Below are positions 16,212 to 24,366 of a DNA stretch of 64,000 nucleotides, in pieces. Origin of the DNA: Pedobacter sp. Leaf170 (GTDB lineage: Bacteria; Bacteroidota; Bacteroidia; Sphingobacteriales; Sphingobacteriaceae); contig NZ_CAKLBP010000002.1 in assembly GCF_920984665.1 (NCBI RefSeq), positions 62,001 to 126,000 on the forward strand. The letters are read 5' to 3'. Under the pieces are notes generated by a model. It did not search any database, was not told where the DNA came from, and saw nothing but the letters and a program-made list of their open reading frames with translations. The position numbers and the translations under genes are program-made. The stretch's first letter is position 1; every line of letters begins with the position of its first letter.

Positions 16212-19200
16212 TTAAAAATTAAACTCTCCTACCAAATTTCCGCTCCTATTATCGGCTGCCATTGGTAAAACGATTACTTTTCTTTGTTGCTTGCCAGATG
16301 CGTAGTGGGTGTAAATTTCGGCTGTGACGGTAGTTGGTCCGCTGATGTTAATTTGCCTATCGCCATAATAGTTTACTTCAATTTTATATTTTCCTTTTAC
16401 GGCTTTCTTAATCATAAATTGTTCAGGTCCATATCCTGATGTAAAATCGTTACTAATTCTTCCGCCAATTTTGGTTCTGTTGTTTGCGTAATATCCTCTC
16501 TCTCCGGTTGGGTCGGTTAACCATAAATCGATATCGGTATCATTTTTATTCCAATTCAAAACCACGCGTACATCTACGGGTAAAGGCTGAATTAATCTTT
16601 TATCAATTCCATTTAAATTTAATCTGTTTCCGTGTTTGCTAATCAGATTATTAATTTCAGCGATTACAATCTCTTCAATTCCTTGGTCTCTATCAGCAAT
16701 TTGCGAGTTGTAACTTTGCGTTAAAACCTTATATAAATTATTCAATGCTTTTTGGTACTCACCAGCATCGGCCAAAGCCAGAGCATAATCCCGATAGCTT
16801 TGTGCATCCATTGGGCGCCATTGTAAAACTTTTTCGGTAATGAAAATTTCACTATCGTAGTTACCGGTTTGTTTTAATTTATACGCCAAGGTTTTATATA
16901 AATCGGCATTTTCTAAATCCAAATCAGCTATGCTGCTTAAAATAGTTAAAGCCCTTGTACTATCTTTCTGCTGGTAAAACCAATTTGCAACATCAAAATA
17001 AAACATTGGTGTAGTGATGTAATCTGGCCTCATTTTTAAATATGCCCGATAGGCACTATCCGGATTCCCAACTAAGGTTTTCATATAATCCTTATCACTT
17101 TTAAATTCAGGAATGATAATAATTGCTGGTTGTGATTCTGCAGATGATTTACGGTTTCCTGAAATAGAAACACCAGCAACCCTTCCTTGCAACGCTGAAT
17201 TAGTATTGCTCATTGCCTGAGAACGTATTACAGTGGAACTGGCAGTTTGAACACTTTTTGCTTGCGCAGCATAACCAACCACAACCACTTCATTTAATTC
17301 GTCTTTTGCTTCGCCCTCTTTAAGTTTCGCTCGGAGCGGGGCTGGGGTTGCTGTAGCGAATTGTCTTTGCGGTACACGATCAGGAACAATTACAGTGTTC
17401 TCAACAGGTGTTGGATAATCGTCCATTTTCTTTACTGGTTCTTTATAATAGAAACTAGTATTCCACCAGGTCTTTAAATCTTTGGTCATAGATACCGCAG
17501 CATTTAATAGGTCTGTTTTACGCTCCTGAATGTCCATTCTGCGTTGTTTCAAAACTAAATCATATTGTTGCCTCAATTCTGCCGGAGGAGAAATATCGTA
17601 TCGCAAATAATCATCAAGGTTTTCTAAAACAATTAAACTGGTATTTCGGGTTACAATGCCGAACTGTTTGTTTAACATGCTGATGTCTTCTTTATTAGCC
17701 TCGTATTGAATATCCATTTCGGCAATTTTCTTTTGTGCCCAAACGCGACTAACATCGATACTATTAAGTGCATGTTCTGTTCCGTTTAACCGCACAATTT
17801 GCTGTGAACTAACCGAATTTCCATAACCAAACTGAAGGATAATTTCGGTGTTTAAGCCATTCAAAATTCCAGCGATGGATAAATGTCCGTTTACATTTAC
17901 ATGCATTGATGGATAGGTTTGGCGAACATCTGCTCCATTTTTTATGCCTAAAAACTGTAAACTTTCTTCATTCAAATCGTTAAAAGCTTCGTTTGCAGAA
18001 AGAGTATTAAGATTAGCAAATTTACCGCCAGATTTAAGGCTTATATATTTCAAGGCACTATAGTCTGCTTTCAATGAGGTGTTTATGCAATGTATTGGCT
18101 TATTTAAAGAGATTACATTTTTCCCAAAAGTTGATAGTCCATCACTAAATAAAATATATTCATCAGCCTGAAATGATTGTTGCTTTACCACACTGAAATT
18201 AGTGCCGCCATCGTAAACCATGTTTTCAATTGCATCTTTCAGCTTTGCCCAATTCCCGTTAGCAATGGTAAATGTGCCTGCATTTTTAAATTGGTTGTTT
18301 ATTGTTGCAAGGCTTATGGTTAGGTTTTTCTTTTGAGCGATTATTAAACCCAGCAATTCAATTTCTTTTTTGGTATCTCGTTGTAAACCACTTAATGAAT
18401 TATCCCAAATTAAACCAATATGATTTGCCCATTGTTTAGGTCTGCTTTGCGCTTTAGGGAAAACATTAACTAAAAAATAATAACCATTTGATGCTTTTTG
18501 CATTTGAATTTCAGGTAAATCGTTTCTTTTTGGCAAGCTGATGGTTAAACCATTTTTTGGAGCATAATTGCGTTTATTAATTTCGCCAACGTAAGTATTT
18601 CTGTTAGCTTTTAAATTAAAACTTCCATCAGGCAACTCGCTTAATTCTGGCTTTAAAATGCTTTCAAAAACGGTGGTTTTTAAACTAAAATTCTCCACTT
18701 CCTGATTATAATCTAAAGGCAAATGATATTTTAAAGCTTGATTTTTACTAAACCGAAGCTCCTCTTCATAACCAACAATTATGGTTCGGCTTCCTTTTGC
18801 CGGTAGCGGATAAATTCTTGTCCTAAAGTTATTTCCTTCTACTTTTTCCAATAAACCTGGGTCAACACGGCGGCGTTCTATGCTTTCAAAAACCTCCGTA
18901 GCCTTTGCTTTTTCTACCGGAACAGCTTCACGCATTTTACCATTAATGTCTAAAGCATACCTGCTAACACTTACACCTTCGGGCATTGGAAATGTTAATT
19001 CACCTTCTAAAACTGCATTTGTATTGTTGTGGAAAGTCATCGTCATTGTAGTGATGGCAATGTTCCCTGTAATTTGAACATCGATATTAAGGTTTTTTAA
19101 ACTCACCATTTCTTTTTGATCTGTGCCTTTAATTTTCATTACCGGCATTTGAGCCATTGAAAGAAAAGGAATAATTATAGAAGTAAGGATGAGTAGGATT

Positions 19201-19214
19201 TTAGATGTTTTCAT
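16212..19214 (-). CDS. Secreted VIT/vWA protein with SusC-like plug segment, TPR and DUF2135 domains
   Basis: A 1000-residue exported protein. Order of parts: signal peptide (1-21); VIT domain (about 22-150), as in inter-alpha-trypsin inhibitor heavy chains; a von Willebrand A-like domain (about 260-420) with a DNSLS metal-site motif and DGGT; at 638-690 a stretch LNEVVVVGYAAQ...ALQGRVAGVSISG, which is the signature of SusC-type TonB receptors; TPR-like helices (about 720-870); and a C-terminal DUF2135 domain (about 890-975, NWNKNDTDIDLWLTDP). Each module suggests protein binding; no catalytic site is seen. The SusC-like piece is short, without a plug domain or barrel. Function unknown; surface assembly or cell-envelope scaffolding is a guess. 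Confidence 0.8.
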   Translation of the reverse strand: MKTSKILLILTSIIIPFLSMAQMPVMKIKGTDQKEMVSLKNLNIDVQITGNIAITTMTMTFHNNTNAVLEGELTFPMPEGVSVSRYALDINGKMREAVPVEKAKATEVFESIERRRVDPGLLEKVEGNNFRTRIYPLPAKGSRTIIVGYEEELRFSKNQALKYHLPLDYNQEVENFSLKTTVFESILKPELSELPDGSFNLKANRNTYVGEINKRNYAPKNGLTISLPKRNDLPEIQMQKASNGYYFLVNVFPKAQSRPKQWANHIGLIWDNSLSGLQRDTKKEIELLGLIIAQKKNLTISLATINNQFKNAGTFTIANGNWAKLKDAIENMVYDGGTNFSVVKQQSFQADEYILFSDGLSTFGKNVISLNKPIHCINTSLKADYSALKYISLKSGGKFANLNTLSANEAFNDLNEESLQFLGIKNGADVRQTYPSMHVNVNGHLSIAGILNGLNTEIILQFGYGNSVSSQQIVRLNGTEHALNSIDVSRVWAQKKIAEMDIQYEANKEDISMLNKQFGIVTRNTSLIVLENLDDYLRYDISPPAELRQQYDLVLKQRRMDIQERKTDLLNAAVSMTKDLKTWWNTSFYYKEPVKKMDDYPTPVENTVIVPDRVPQRQFATATPAPLRAKLKEGEAKDELNEVVVVGYAAQAKSVQTASSTVIRSQAMSNTNSALQGRVAGVSISGNRKSSAESQPAIIIIPEFKSDKDYMKTLVGNPDSAYRAYLKMRPDYITTPMFYFDVANWFYQQKDSTRALTILSSIADLDLENADLYKTLAYKLKQTGNYDSEIFITEKVLQWRPMDAQSYRDYALALADAGEYQKALNNLYKVLTQSYNSQIADRDQGIEEIVIAEINNLISKHGNRLNLNGIDKRLIQPLPVDVRVVLNWNKNDTDIDLWLTDPTGERGYYANNRTKIGGRISNDFTSGYGPEQFMIKKAVKGKYKIEVNYYGDRQINISGPTTVTAEIYTHYASGKQQRKVIVLPMAADNRSGNLVGEFNF

Positions 19215-19318
19215 AATATCAGATTTTACTTATTGATGCAAAATCTTTATAGATTACATAAATTTATTTTTTGGCGATTTGGTACAAGACGAAAATAGCT
19301 GTAGAAACCTGAGGATAT

Positions 19319-19377
19319 TAAACCCGATTGAAGTGTAAATACTTTTGGAGCAGGTCTTCGACAAGCTCAGACTGACA
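19319..19377. repeat. Family C element followed by family B element
   Basis: AAACCCGATTGAAGTGTAAA (family C) is followed by GGTCTTCGACAAGCTCAGAC (family B). Both lie in the 284-base gap between the divergent VIT-protein and YbjQ genes, where I find no gene and no clear promoter. Confidence 0.65.
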
Positions 19378-19498
19378 TTAACAAAAGATTGAAAGAAAAG
19401 CGGGACGGAATAAACCTAATAACATTAAGCCAGGCTTTTCAAAAAAAATTGTAACATTTAGAGAAAAATGAATTCTAAATATCAAAAAAATCAAAACT

Positions 19499-19822
19499 AT
19501 GTTAGTAACCACAACGCCTTCTGTTGAGGGCAAGAGAATAGTAAAATATATTGGTTTGGTAACCGGTGAAACCATTATTGGTGCCAATATTTTTAAAGAT
19601 ATGTTTGCCGGAATTAGAGATATTGTTGGCGGCCGTTCGAGTTCTTATGAGCGTGTTTTACGTGAAGGTAAGGATATCGCAGTTAACGAAATGCAACAAT
19701 ATGCAGCTGCAATGGGTGCAAATGCTATTGTGGGTGTAGATTTAGATTACGAAACTGTTGGAACAGGAGGCAGTATGCTTATGGTTACAGCAAGCGGAAC
19801 AGCCGTTATTTTAGAAGATTAA
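19499..19822 (+). CDS. YbjQ/UPF0145 family protein
   Basis: A 107-residue cytoplasmic protein of the YbjQ family (PF01906), predicted to form a pentameric ring. Typical features: [43 protein letters not shown], and [14 protein letters not shown]. The family is sometimes described as heavy-metal binding, but no firm function is established. A strong terminator follows, so it is probably transcribed alone. Confidence 0.88.
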   Translation: MLVTTTPSVEGKRIVKYIGLVTGETIIGANIFKDMFAGIRDIVGGRSSSYERVLREGKDIAVNEMQQYAAAMGANAIVGVDLDYETVGTGGSMLMVTASGTAVILED

Positions 19823-19856
19823 AATATTGTTTCGGTGCAAACCGAGCATAAATGAG

Positions 19857-19892
19857 AAAGTCCTTCCGGTGCGGGAAGGACTTTTCTTTTTT
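19857..19892 (+). terminator. Terminator after the YbjQ gene
   Basis: AAAGTCCTTCC pairs with GGAAGGACTTT around GGTGC(G) and runs into CTTTTTT. Located between convergent genes. Confidence 0.9.
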
Positions 19893-19907
19893 ATAATAAT
19901 TTTGTCT

Positions 19908-20891
19908 TTAAAAAGACAGAATATCTATCAGTTTTAGCCATTTAGAACTTACTTTTTCAGCATCGATGTGTTTTATAGCATGATCAAAAGGCGTAAAAAC
20001 AATCTCTCTATTCATTTGACCTGCCATTTTACTCCGCTCTCCGTTTATTAAGCCTTCTACCGCCGCAACACCTAGCTGACTTGCTAAAACTCTATCCATA
20101 CAACTTGGTTTTCCGCCACGCTGAATGTGCCCTAAAACAGAAACTTTAGTATCGTAATGCGGATATTTTTCCTGTAAAATTTCTCCCACTTTAATGGCGC
20201 CGCCCGTATCATCGCCTTCGGCAACAATAATAATTTTTGAAGCTTTATCTTTACGGCTATGCTCTAATTTGTGCAGAATATCATCCGCATTCATATTTGC
20301 TTCCGGAATCATAATAGCCTCAGCGCCAACGCCAATACCGCTACGCAAAGCGATTAACCCAGAATCGCGACCCATAACTTCTACAATAAAAAGTCTGTCG
20401 TGAGATTCTGCTGTATCTCTAATCCTATCTACGGCATCAACAACAGTATTTATTGCAGAATCGTAACCTATAGTAAGGTCGGTTCCGGCTAAATCGTTAT
20501 CAATAGTACCTGGTAAGCCAATTATTGGAAAATCATATTCCTGAGCGAAAACATTTGCGCCTGTAAACGTACCATCTCCACCAATTACTACTAAGGCATC
20601 GATGCCACGATTTTTTAAATTATTATAGGCTATTTGTCTGCCTTCAGTTGTTCTGAAAGCATCACTACGAGCCGTTTTTAAAATTGTACCGCCACGTTGA
20701 ATAATGTTTGCAACAGATTTACGATCCATTGGCAACGCGTCGTCATTAATCAAACCTTCGTATCCGCGAAGAAAACCTGTTACTTCAATATCGTAATAAA
20801 TTGATGCTCTTACAACTGCTCTGATTGCGGCATTCATGCCCGGAGAATCTCCTCCGGAGGTTAAAACACCAATGTTTTTTATCTTATTCAT
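19908..20891 (-). CDS. pfkA: ATP-dependent 6-phosphofructokinase
   Basis: A 327-residue glycolytic enzyme that phosphorylates fructose 6-phosphate. It opens MNKIKNIGVLTSGGDSPGMN (ATP-binding GGDSPG), then GGDGTFTGA, the catalytic region PGTIDND and EVMGRDSG, all intact and with the glycine that marks ATP rather than PPi use. The ATG at 20891 overlaps the last 8 bases of dsbD, which points to coupled translation. An in-frame ATG at 20909 would add six residues but sits deeper inside dsbD. Confidence 0.96.
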   Translation of the reverse strand: MNKIKNIGVLTSGGDSPGMNAAIRAVVRASIYYDIEVTGFLRGYEGLINDDALPMDRKSVANIIQRGGTILKTARSDAFRTTEGRQIAYNNLKNRGIDALVVIGGDGTFTGANVFAQEYDFPIIGLPGTIDNDLAGTDLTIGYDSAINTVVDAVDRIRDTAESHDRLFIVEVMGRDSGLIALRSGIGVGAEAIMIPEANMNADDILHKLEHSRKDKASKIIIVAEGDDTGGAIKVGEILQEKYPHYDTKVSVLGHIQRGGKPSCMDRVLASQLGVAAVEGLINGERSKMAGQMNREIVFTPFDHAIKHIDAEKVSSKWLKLIDILSF

Positions 20892-22563
20892 TCTTTTGTT
20901 TCTTGGCAAATTCAGATAATCCCTTATCTAAATACTGCAAATATTTTTCAATGTCAAATTCTACACCAATTGGCGGAGAAACTAATTCTTTTTCATCGGT
21001 ACCCAAAAGTACGTAATATGGTTGCGAAATTGTATTAAATCTTTCGGCTTGTAGATGTTTAAATTTTTTACCAATCGTATTTACTCTGGTTTGCAAAATT
21101 TTAGAATCGAATTGTTCTTTTTCCGGTAATTCAGTTTTATCATCTGTATACAAGGATACAACGATATAATCTTCTTTTAATTTTTTAAGCACACGTGGGT
21201 CAGACCAAACTCTTGCCTCCATTTCGCGGCAATTCACACATCCGTGACCTGTGAAATCTAGAAACAATGGTTTTTTAACCTCTCTAGCATAGGCCAAGGC
21301 TTCCTCATAATCGAAAAAGCCATCAATATTATGAGGTATGTGTAAAAAGTCTGAATATTTCCTTTTTGAATGAGTTAATGCCGGAGCTGAAGTTGCACTT
21401 TCCTGGCCTATTACAAAATCTTGAGTGGATAAGGGCGGAACTAAAGCACTAACTGCTTTTAACGGCGCACCGAATAAACCCGGTATTAAATAAATTGCAA
21501 AAACAAATGCTCCAATAGAAATGAATAACCTTGGCACAGAAACGTATGCCAAATCGCTATCATGAGAAAATTTAATTTTCCCTAAAAGATAAACGCCTAA
21601 AAGTATAGCTAAAACAATCCAGATGGCCAGAAAAACTTCGCGATCTAGTATTCCCCAATGGTAGGCTAAATCAGCAGTTGATAAAAACTTTAACGATAAG
21701 CCTAATTCAAGAAAACCCAAAAACACTTTAATCGAGTTTAACCACCCTCCCGATTTTGGCAAGCCTGTCATTAAGCTTGGGAATATTGCAAAAATTGTAA
21801 AGATTGTTGCCAACGATAAAGAAAAACCAAACATTACTACAACCGGAGTTAGTAAATCTGTGTTGATAGCAACTAATGATGTACCAATAAGCGGCCCGGT
21901 ACAAGAAAAAGACACAACAGCTAAGGTTGCCGCCATGAAAAATATTCCGCTTAATCCCTTTGAATCAGATTTAGCATCAAGTTTATTAACAAAAGAACTT
22001 GGTAATGTAATTTCAAATGCACCAAGAAAAGATATTCCAAAAATAATTAATATCAAAAATATGAAGATGTTAAAAAATCCATCTGTCGATATTTCATTTA
22101 ATGCGCTTGCACCCCATATAAGGGTTATGATTACACCAAGCCCTACATAAATAACAATGATAGATAAGCCATAGATTATGGCGCTTCGAATACCTTTTGC
22201 TCTACTTTCTGCTCGCTTTGTGAAAAAACCAACGGTTAAAGGAACCATCGGAAAAATACAAGGAAGGAAAAAAGCTGCAATCCCTGCTAAGATACCAAGG
22301 CCAAAAGTAACCCACAAAGATTGCTTCGCTTCAACAGATTTAATGCTTGTAGCATTCTTCACCGCGGTTACGGTATCTTTAGAAACTGAATCTTTTATCT
22401 GACTATTCGCTGCTTTATCTTTTTCTGAACCAACTTCTGTAAACTGAAGATCATCAGGAACGGTTGCGCTAACTGTATCTTGTTGGCTTTGAGCATTACT
22501 TTTTGCAATTGGCAATGCGGTTAGCATCGCAAAAAACATAAGTAACAATATTACCTTTTTCAT
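20884..22563 (-). CDS. dsbD: Thiol:disulfide interchange protein DsbD (membrane and thioredoxin parts)
   Basis: A 559-residue protein with a signal peptide, a low-complexity linker (about 28-75), eight membrane helices of the DsbD/CcdA family (from about 85 to 375, including the PCIFPMVPLTVGFFT and SFSCTGPL cysteines) and a C-terminal thioredoxin-like domain with Cys442-x-x-Cys445 (GHGCVNCREM). It carries electrons from cytoplasmic thioredoxin to the periplasm. The N-terminal periplasmic domain of classical DsbD is absent and is encoded by the gene upstream at 22689. pfkA starts inside its 3' end. Confidence 0.93.
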   Translation of the reverse strand: MKKVILLLMFFAMLTALPIAKSNAQSQQDTVSATVPDDLQFTEVGSEKDKAANSQIKDSVSKDTVTAVKNATSIKSVEAKQSLWVTFGLGILAGIAAFFLPCIFPMVPLTVGFFTKRAESRAKGIRSAIIYGLSIIVIYVGLGVIITLIWGASALNEISTDGFFNIFIFLILIIFGISFLGAFEITLPSSFVNKLDAKSDSKGLSGIFFMAATLAVVSFSCTGPLIGTSLVAINTDLLTPVVVMFGFSLSLATIFTIFAIFPSLMTGLPKSGGWLNSIKVFLGFLELGLSLKFLSTADLAYHWGILDREVFLAIWIVLAILLGVYLLGKIKFSHDSDLAYVSVPRLFISIGAFVFAIYLIPGLFGAPLKAVSALVPPLSTQDFVIGQESATSAPALTHSKRKYSDFLHIPHNIDGFFDYEEALAYAREVKKPLFLDFTGHGCVNCREMEARVWSDPRVLKKLKEDYIVVSLYTDDKTELPEKEQFDSKILQTRVNTIGKKFKHLQAERFNTISQPYYVLLGTDEKELVSPPIGVEFDIEKYLQYLDKGLSEFAKKQKNE

Positions 22564-22638
22564 TTATGTGTGTTTTTGAAGTGGCGAAATTAACGAAAAC
22601 CATTAATCTATAAGAACCATGAGTGCAGATTTTACTTT

Positions 22639-22687
22639 AAACAGAAAGAGTCCCGATATTTCGGAACTCTTTCTGTTAATTTTTTTC
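22639..22687 (-). terminator. Hairpin between the nDsbD gene and dsbD
   Basis: AACAGAAAGAGT pairs with ACTCTTTCTGTT, with an inner CCGA/TCGG pairing. On the minus strand the T run after it is weak, so it may be an attenuator or mRNA-stability element between two genes of one pathway. Confidence 0.5.
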
Positions 22688-22688
22688 T

Positions 22689-23138
22689 TTATTTTACAGG
22701 AATACTAAATTCAACTTCTTCTGGCGGAAGACATTCTCTGTCGTTACAAGTCATAAACTCTACTTTTCCTTTAACGGCTGTAGTGCTTTTATTTAGCTTA
22801 ATTCTTTGCTGAAAAATAACCTGATCTTCAAAATAACTTACATTCATTTTAAAGGTATTTTCGTATTTAGTAATGGCCTTAGGCTCTGCTGTTTTACCAA
22901 CAAGGCTGTAATCTTTAGAAGGCGCAAAAGCAAAAGTCGTTTTTACCGGTCCTCCGCTTTTAACATTTTGAGAGTAAATGTGCCATTTATCATCAATAGA
23001 AGCTTTAATATATAATACAGCTTCGGTTTTACTTACTTTTTTTGCAACGTAAGACCATGTTACCGGTCTTTCTATCTGAGCGAAAGCGCCTATGATAGTA
23101 AAAAGCACTAAAGAAAGTGCCAGAGTGATTTTTTTCAT
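22689..23138 (-). CDS. Periplasmic DsbD N-terminal (alpha) domain protein
   Basis: A 149-residue secreted protein: Sec signal ending GAFAQ, then an immunoglobulin-like fold matching nDsbD. The paired cysteines lie in TCNDRECLPPEEVEF, equivalent to the CxxxxxC of DsbD-alpha. It would accept electrons from the membrane part of DsbD and pass them to periplasmic partners. Together with the gene at 20884 it makes up a complete DsbD split in two. Confidence 0.85.
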   Translation of the reverse strand: MKKITLALSLVLFTIIGAFAQIERPVTWSYVAKKVSKTEAVLYIKASIDDKWHIYSQNVKSGGPVKTTFAFAPSKDYSLVGKTAEPKAITKYENTFKMNVSYFEDQVIFQQRIKLNKSTTAVKGKVEFMTCNDRECLPPEEVEFSIPVK

Positions 23139-23145
23139 TGTGTGT

Positions 23146-23922
23146 TTATTTTGTGTGTATGTATTCTATTTCTTTAAAACTAAAATCGTGTATTTCTCCA
23201 TTAATTTCCATGGCCAAAATACCGTTTTCCCTAACGCCTTTTATTACACCTTCAAAAACCCGACCGTTTTGTTTATATCGGGCAGGTGTTTCAAAATTTA
23301 AAAGCTGTTTAATATAGATTTCATTAAGAAAACTGTATTTGCTTGTTTTCAAATTTAAATAGTATTTCTCCATATAAACGAATATTTTTTCCAGTATGAG
23401 CTGTAAATCAACATTCTTATGTAAAATTTGAAAAACAGAGGTTGCTTTTAAATCTAGCTCTGCTAGAAATTTTGCCTGATTAATGTTCAAACCGAAACCA
23501 ATTACAGATGATTTAATCGATGAACCTGACAGTGAATTTTCTATCAGAATTCCACCCATTTTCTTACCATCATAATAGATGTCGTTTGGCCATTTTATTT
23601 TTACGGCATTTGGTAAAAAAGCAGATAAAGCCTCGCTTATTGCAATACTAACAGCCATATTTAAATAAAATTGTTTCTGAATTGGTAAAAAGCCCGGCTT
23701 TAAAAATAAGCTGGCGCTGATGTTTTTACCAGGCTCGGTTTGCCAGATGGTATCTTGCTGCCCTCTACCTGCTAATTGATGGTCTGCCATTATTACAGTA
23801 CCTTCGCTTAATGGCTCGGATTTTGAAGCCAGATTCTTTAAATAATTATTAGTAGAATCAACTTCTTTCAATTTGATGATATTTTGACCAACAAATAGTG
23901 TTGAAAAAGTGTTATTTTGCAA
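23146..23922 (-). CDS. birA: Biotin--[acetyl-CoA-carboxylase] ligase
   Basis: A 258-residue cytoplasmic ligase that joins biotin to the carrier lysine of biotin-dependent carboxylases. Visible: GRGQQDTIWQTEPGKNISAS (biotinyl-adenylate loop, GRGxx motif), IKWPNDIYYDGKKMGGILIE. No N-terminal helix-turn-helix is present, so it is a class I, non-repressor form. The C-terminal SH3-like domain (RVFEGVIKGVRENGIL) is intact. Divergent from rsfS with a 44-base gap. Confidence 0.93.
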   Translation of the reverse strand: MQNNTFSTLFVGQNIIKLKEVDSTNNYLKNLASKSEPLSEGTVIMADHQLAGRGQQDTIWQTEPGKNISASLFLKPGFLPIQKQFYLNMAVSIAISEALSAFLPNAVKIKWPNDIYYDGKKMGGILIENSLSGSSIKSSVIGFGLNINQAKFLAELDLKATSVFQILHKNVDLQLILEKIFVYMEKYYLNLKTSKYSFLNEIYIKQLLNFETPARYKQNGRVFEGVIKGVRENGILAMEINGEIHDFSFKEIEYIHTK

Positions 23923-23966
23923 GTGTTGAATTTATAGAATTTTAATTCCAAAATTAAAGCATTTTA

Positions 23967-24341
23967 ATGGTAAAAAAGAAAATAGTACCCCTTTCTACAT
24001 ACCTTTCTGAATTGGCTGTACACGGCATTCAGGAAAAAAAAGGAGAAGATATAGTGCGGTTAGACCTTCGTAACATTCATAGCTCAGTTGCCGATTTTTT
24101 TATTATTTGCAGTGCCAATTCGGGTACGCAAGTAAAGGCTATTGCAGATAGTGTAGAGAAGGAAATATATAACGCCACTCAGGCAGATCCAAGACATAAA
24201 GAAGGTTTTGAATCGGCTGATTGGATAATATTAGATTATTTTGATGTGGTTGTGCACATTTTTAAAACCGAAAAGCGCCACTTTTATGGCATTGAAGAAT
24301 TATGGGGCGATGCTGAAAGCACAAATTACCAAAGCGCTTAA
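23967..24341 (+). CDS. rsfS: Ribosomal silencing factor RsfS
   Basis: A 124-residue RsfS/Iojap protein, which binds L14 on the 50S subunit and blocks subunit joining in starvation. Typical blocks: DIVRLDLRNIHSSVADFFIICSANSGTQVKAIAD and GFESADWIILDYFDVVVHIFKTEKRHFYGIEELWGDA. It is 25 bases before ftsH, which it accompanies in many Bacteroidota. Confidence 0.95.
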   Translation: MVKKKIVPLSTYLSELAVHGIQEKKGEDIVRLDLRNIHSSVADFFIICSANSGTQVKAIADSVEKEIYNATQADPRHKEGFESADWIILDYFDVVVHIFKTEKRHFYGIEELWGDAESTNYQSA

Positions 24342-24366
24342 CCATTCAAAATTTTGAAAAACAGAA

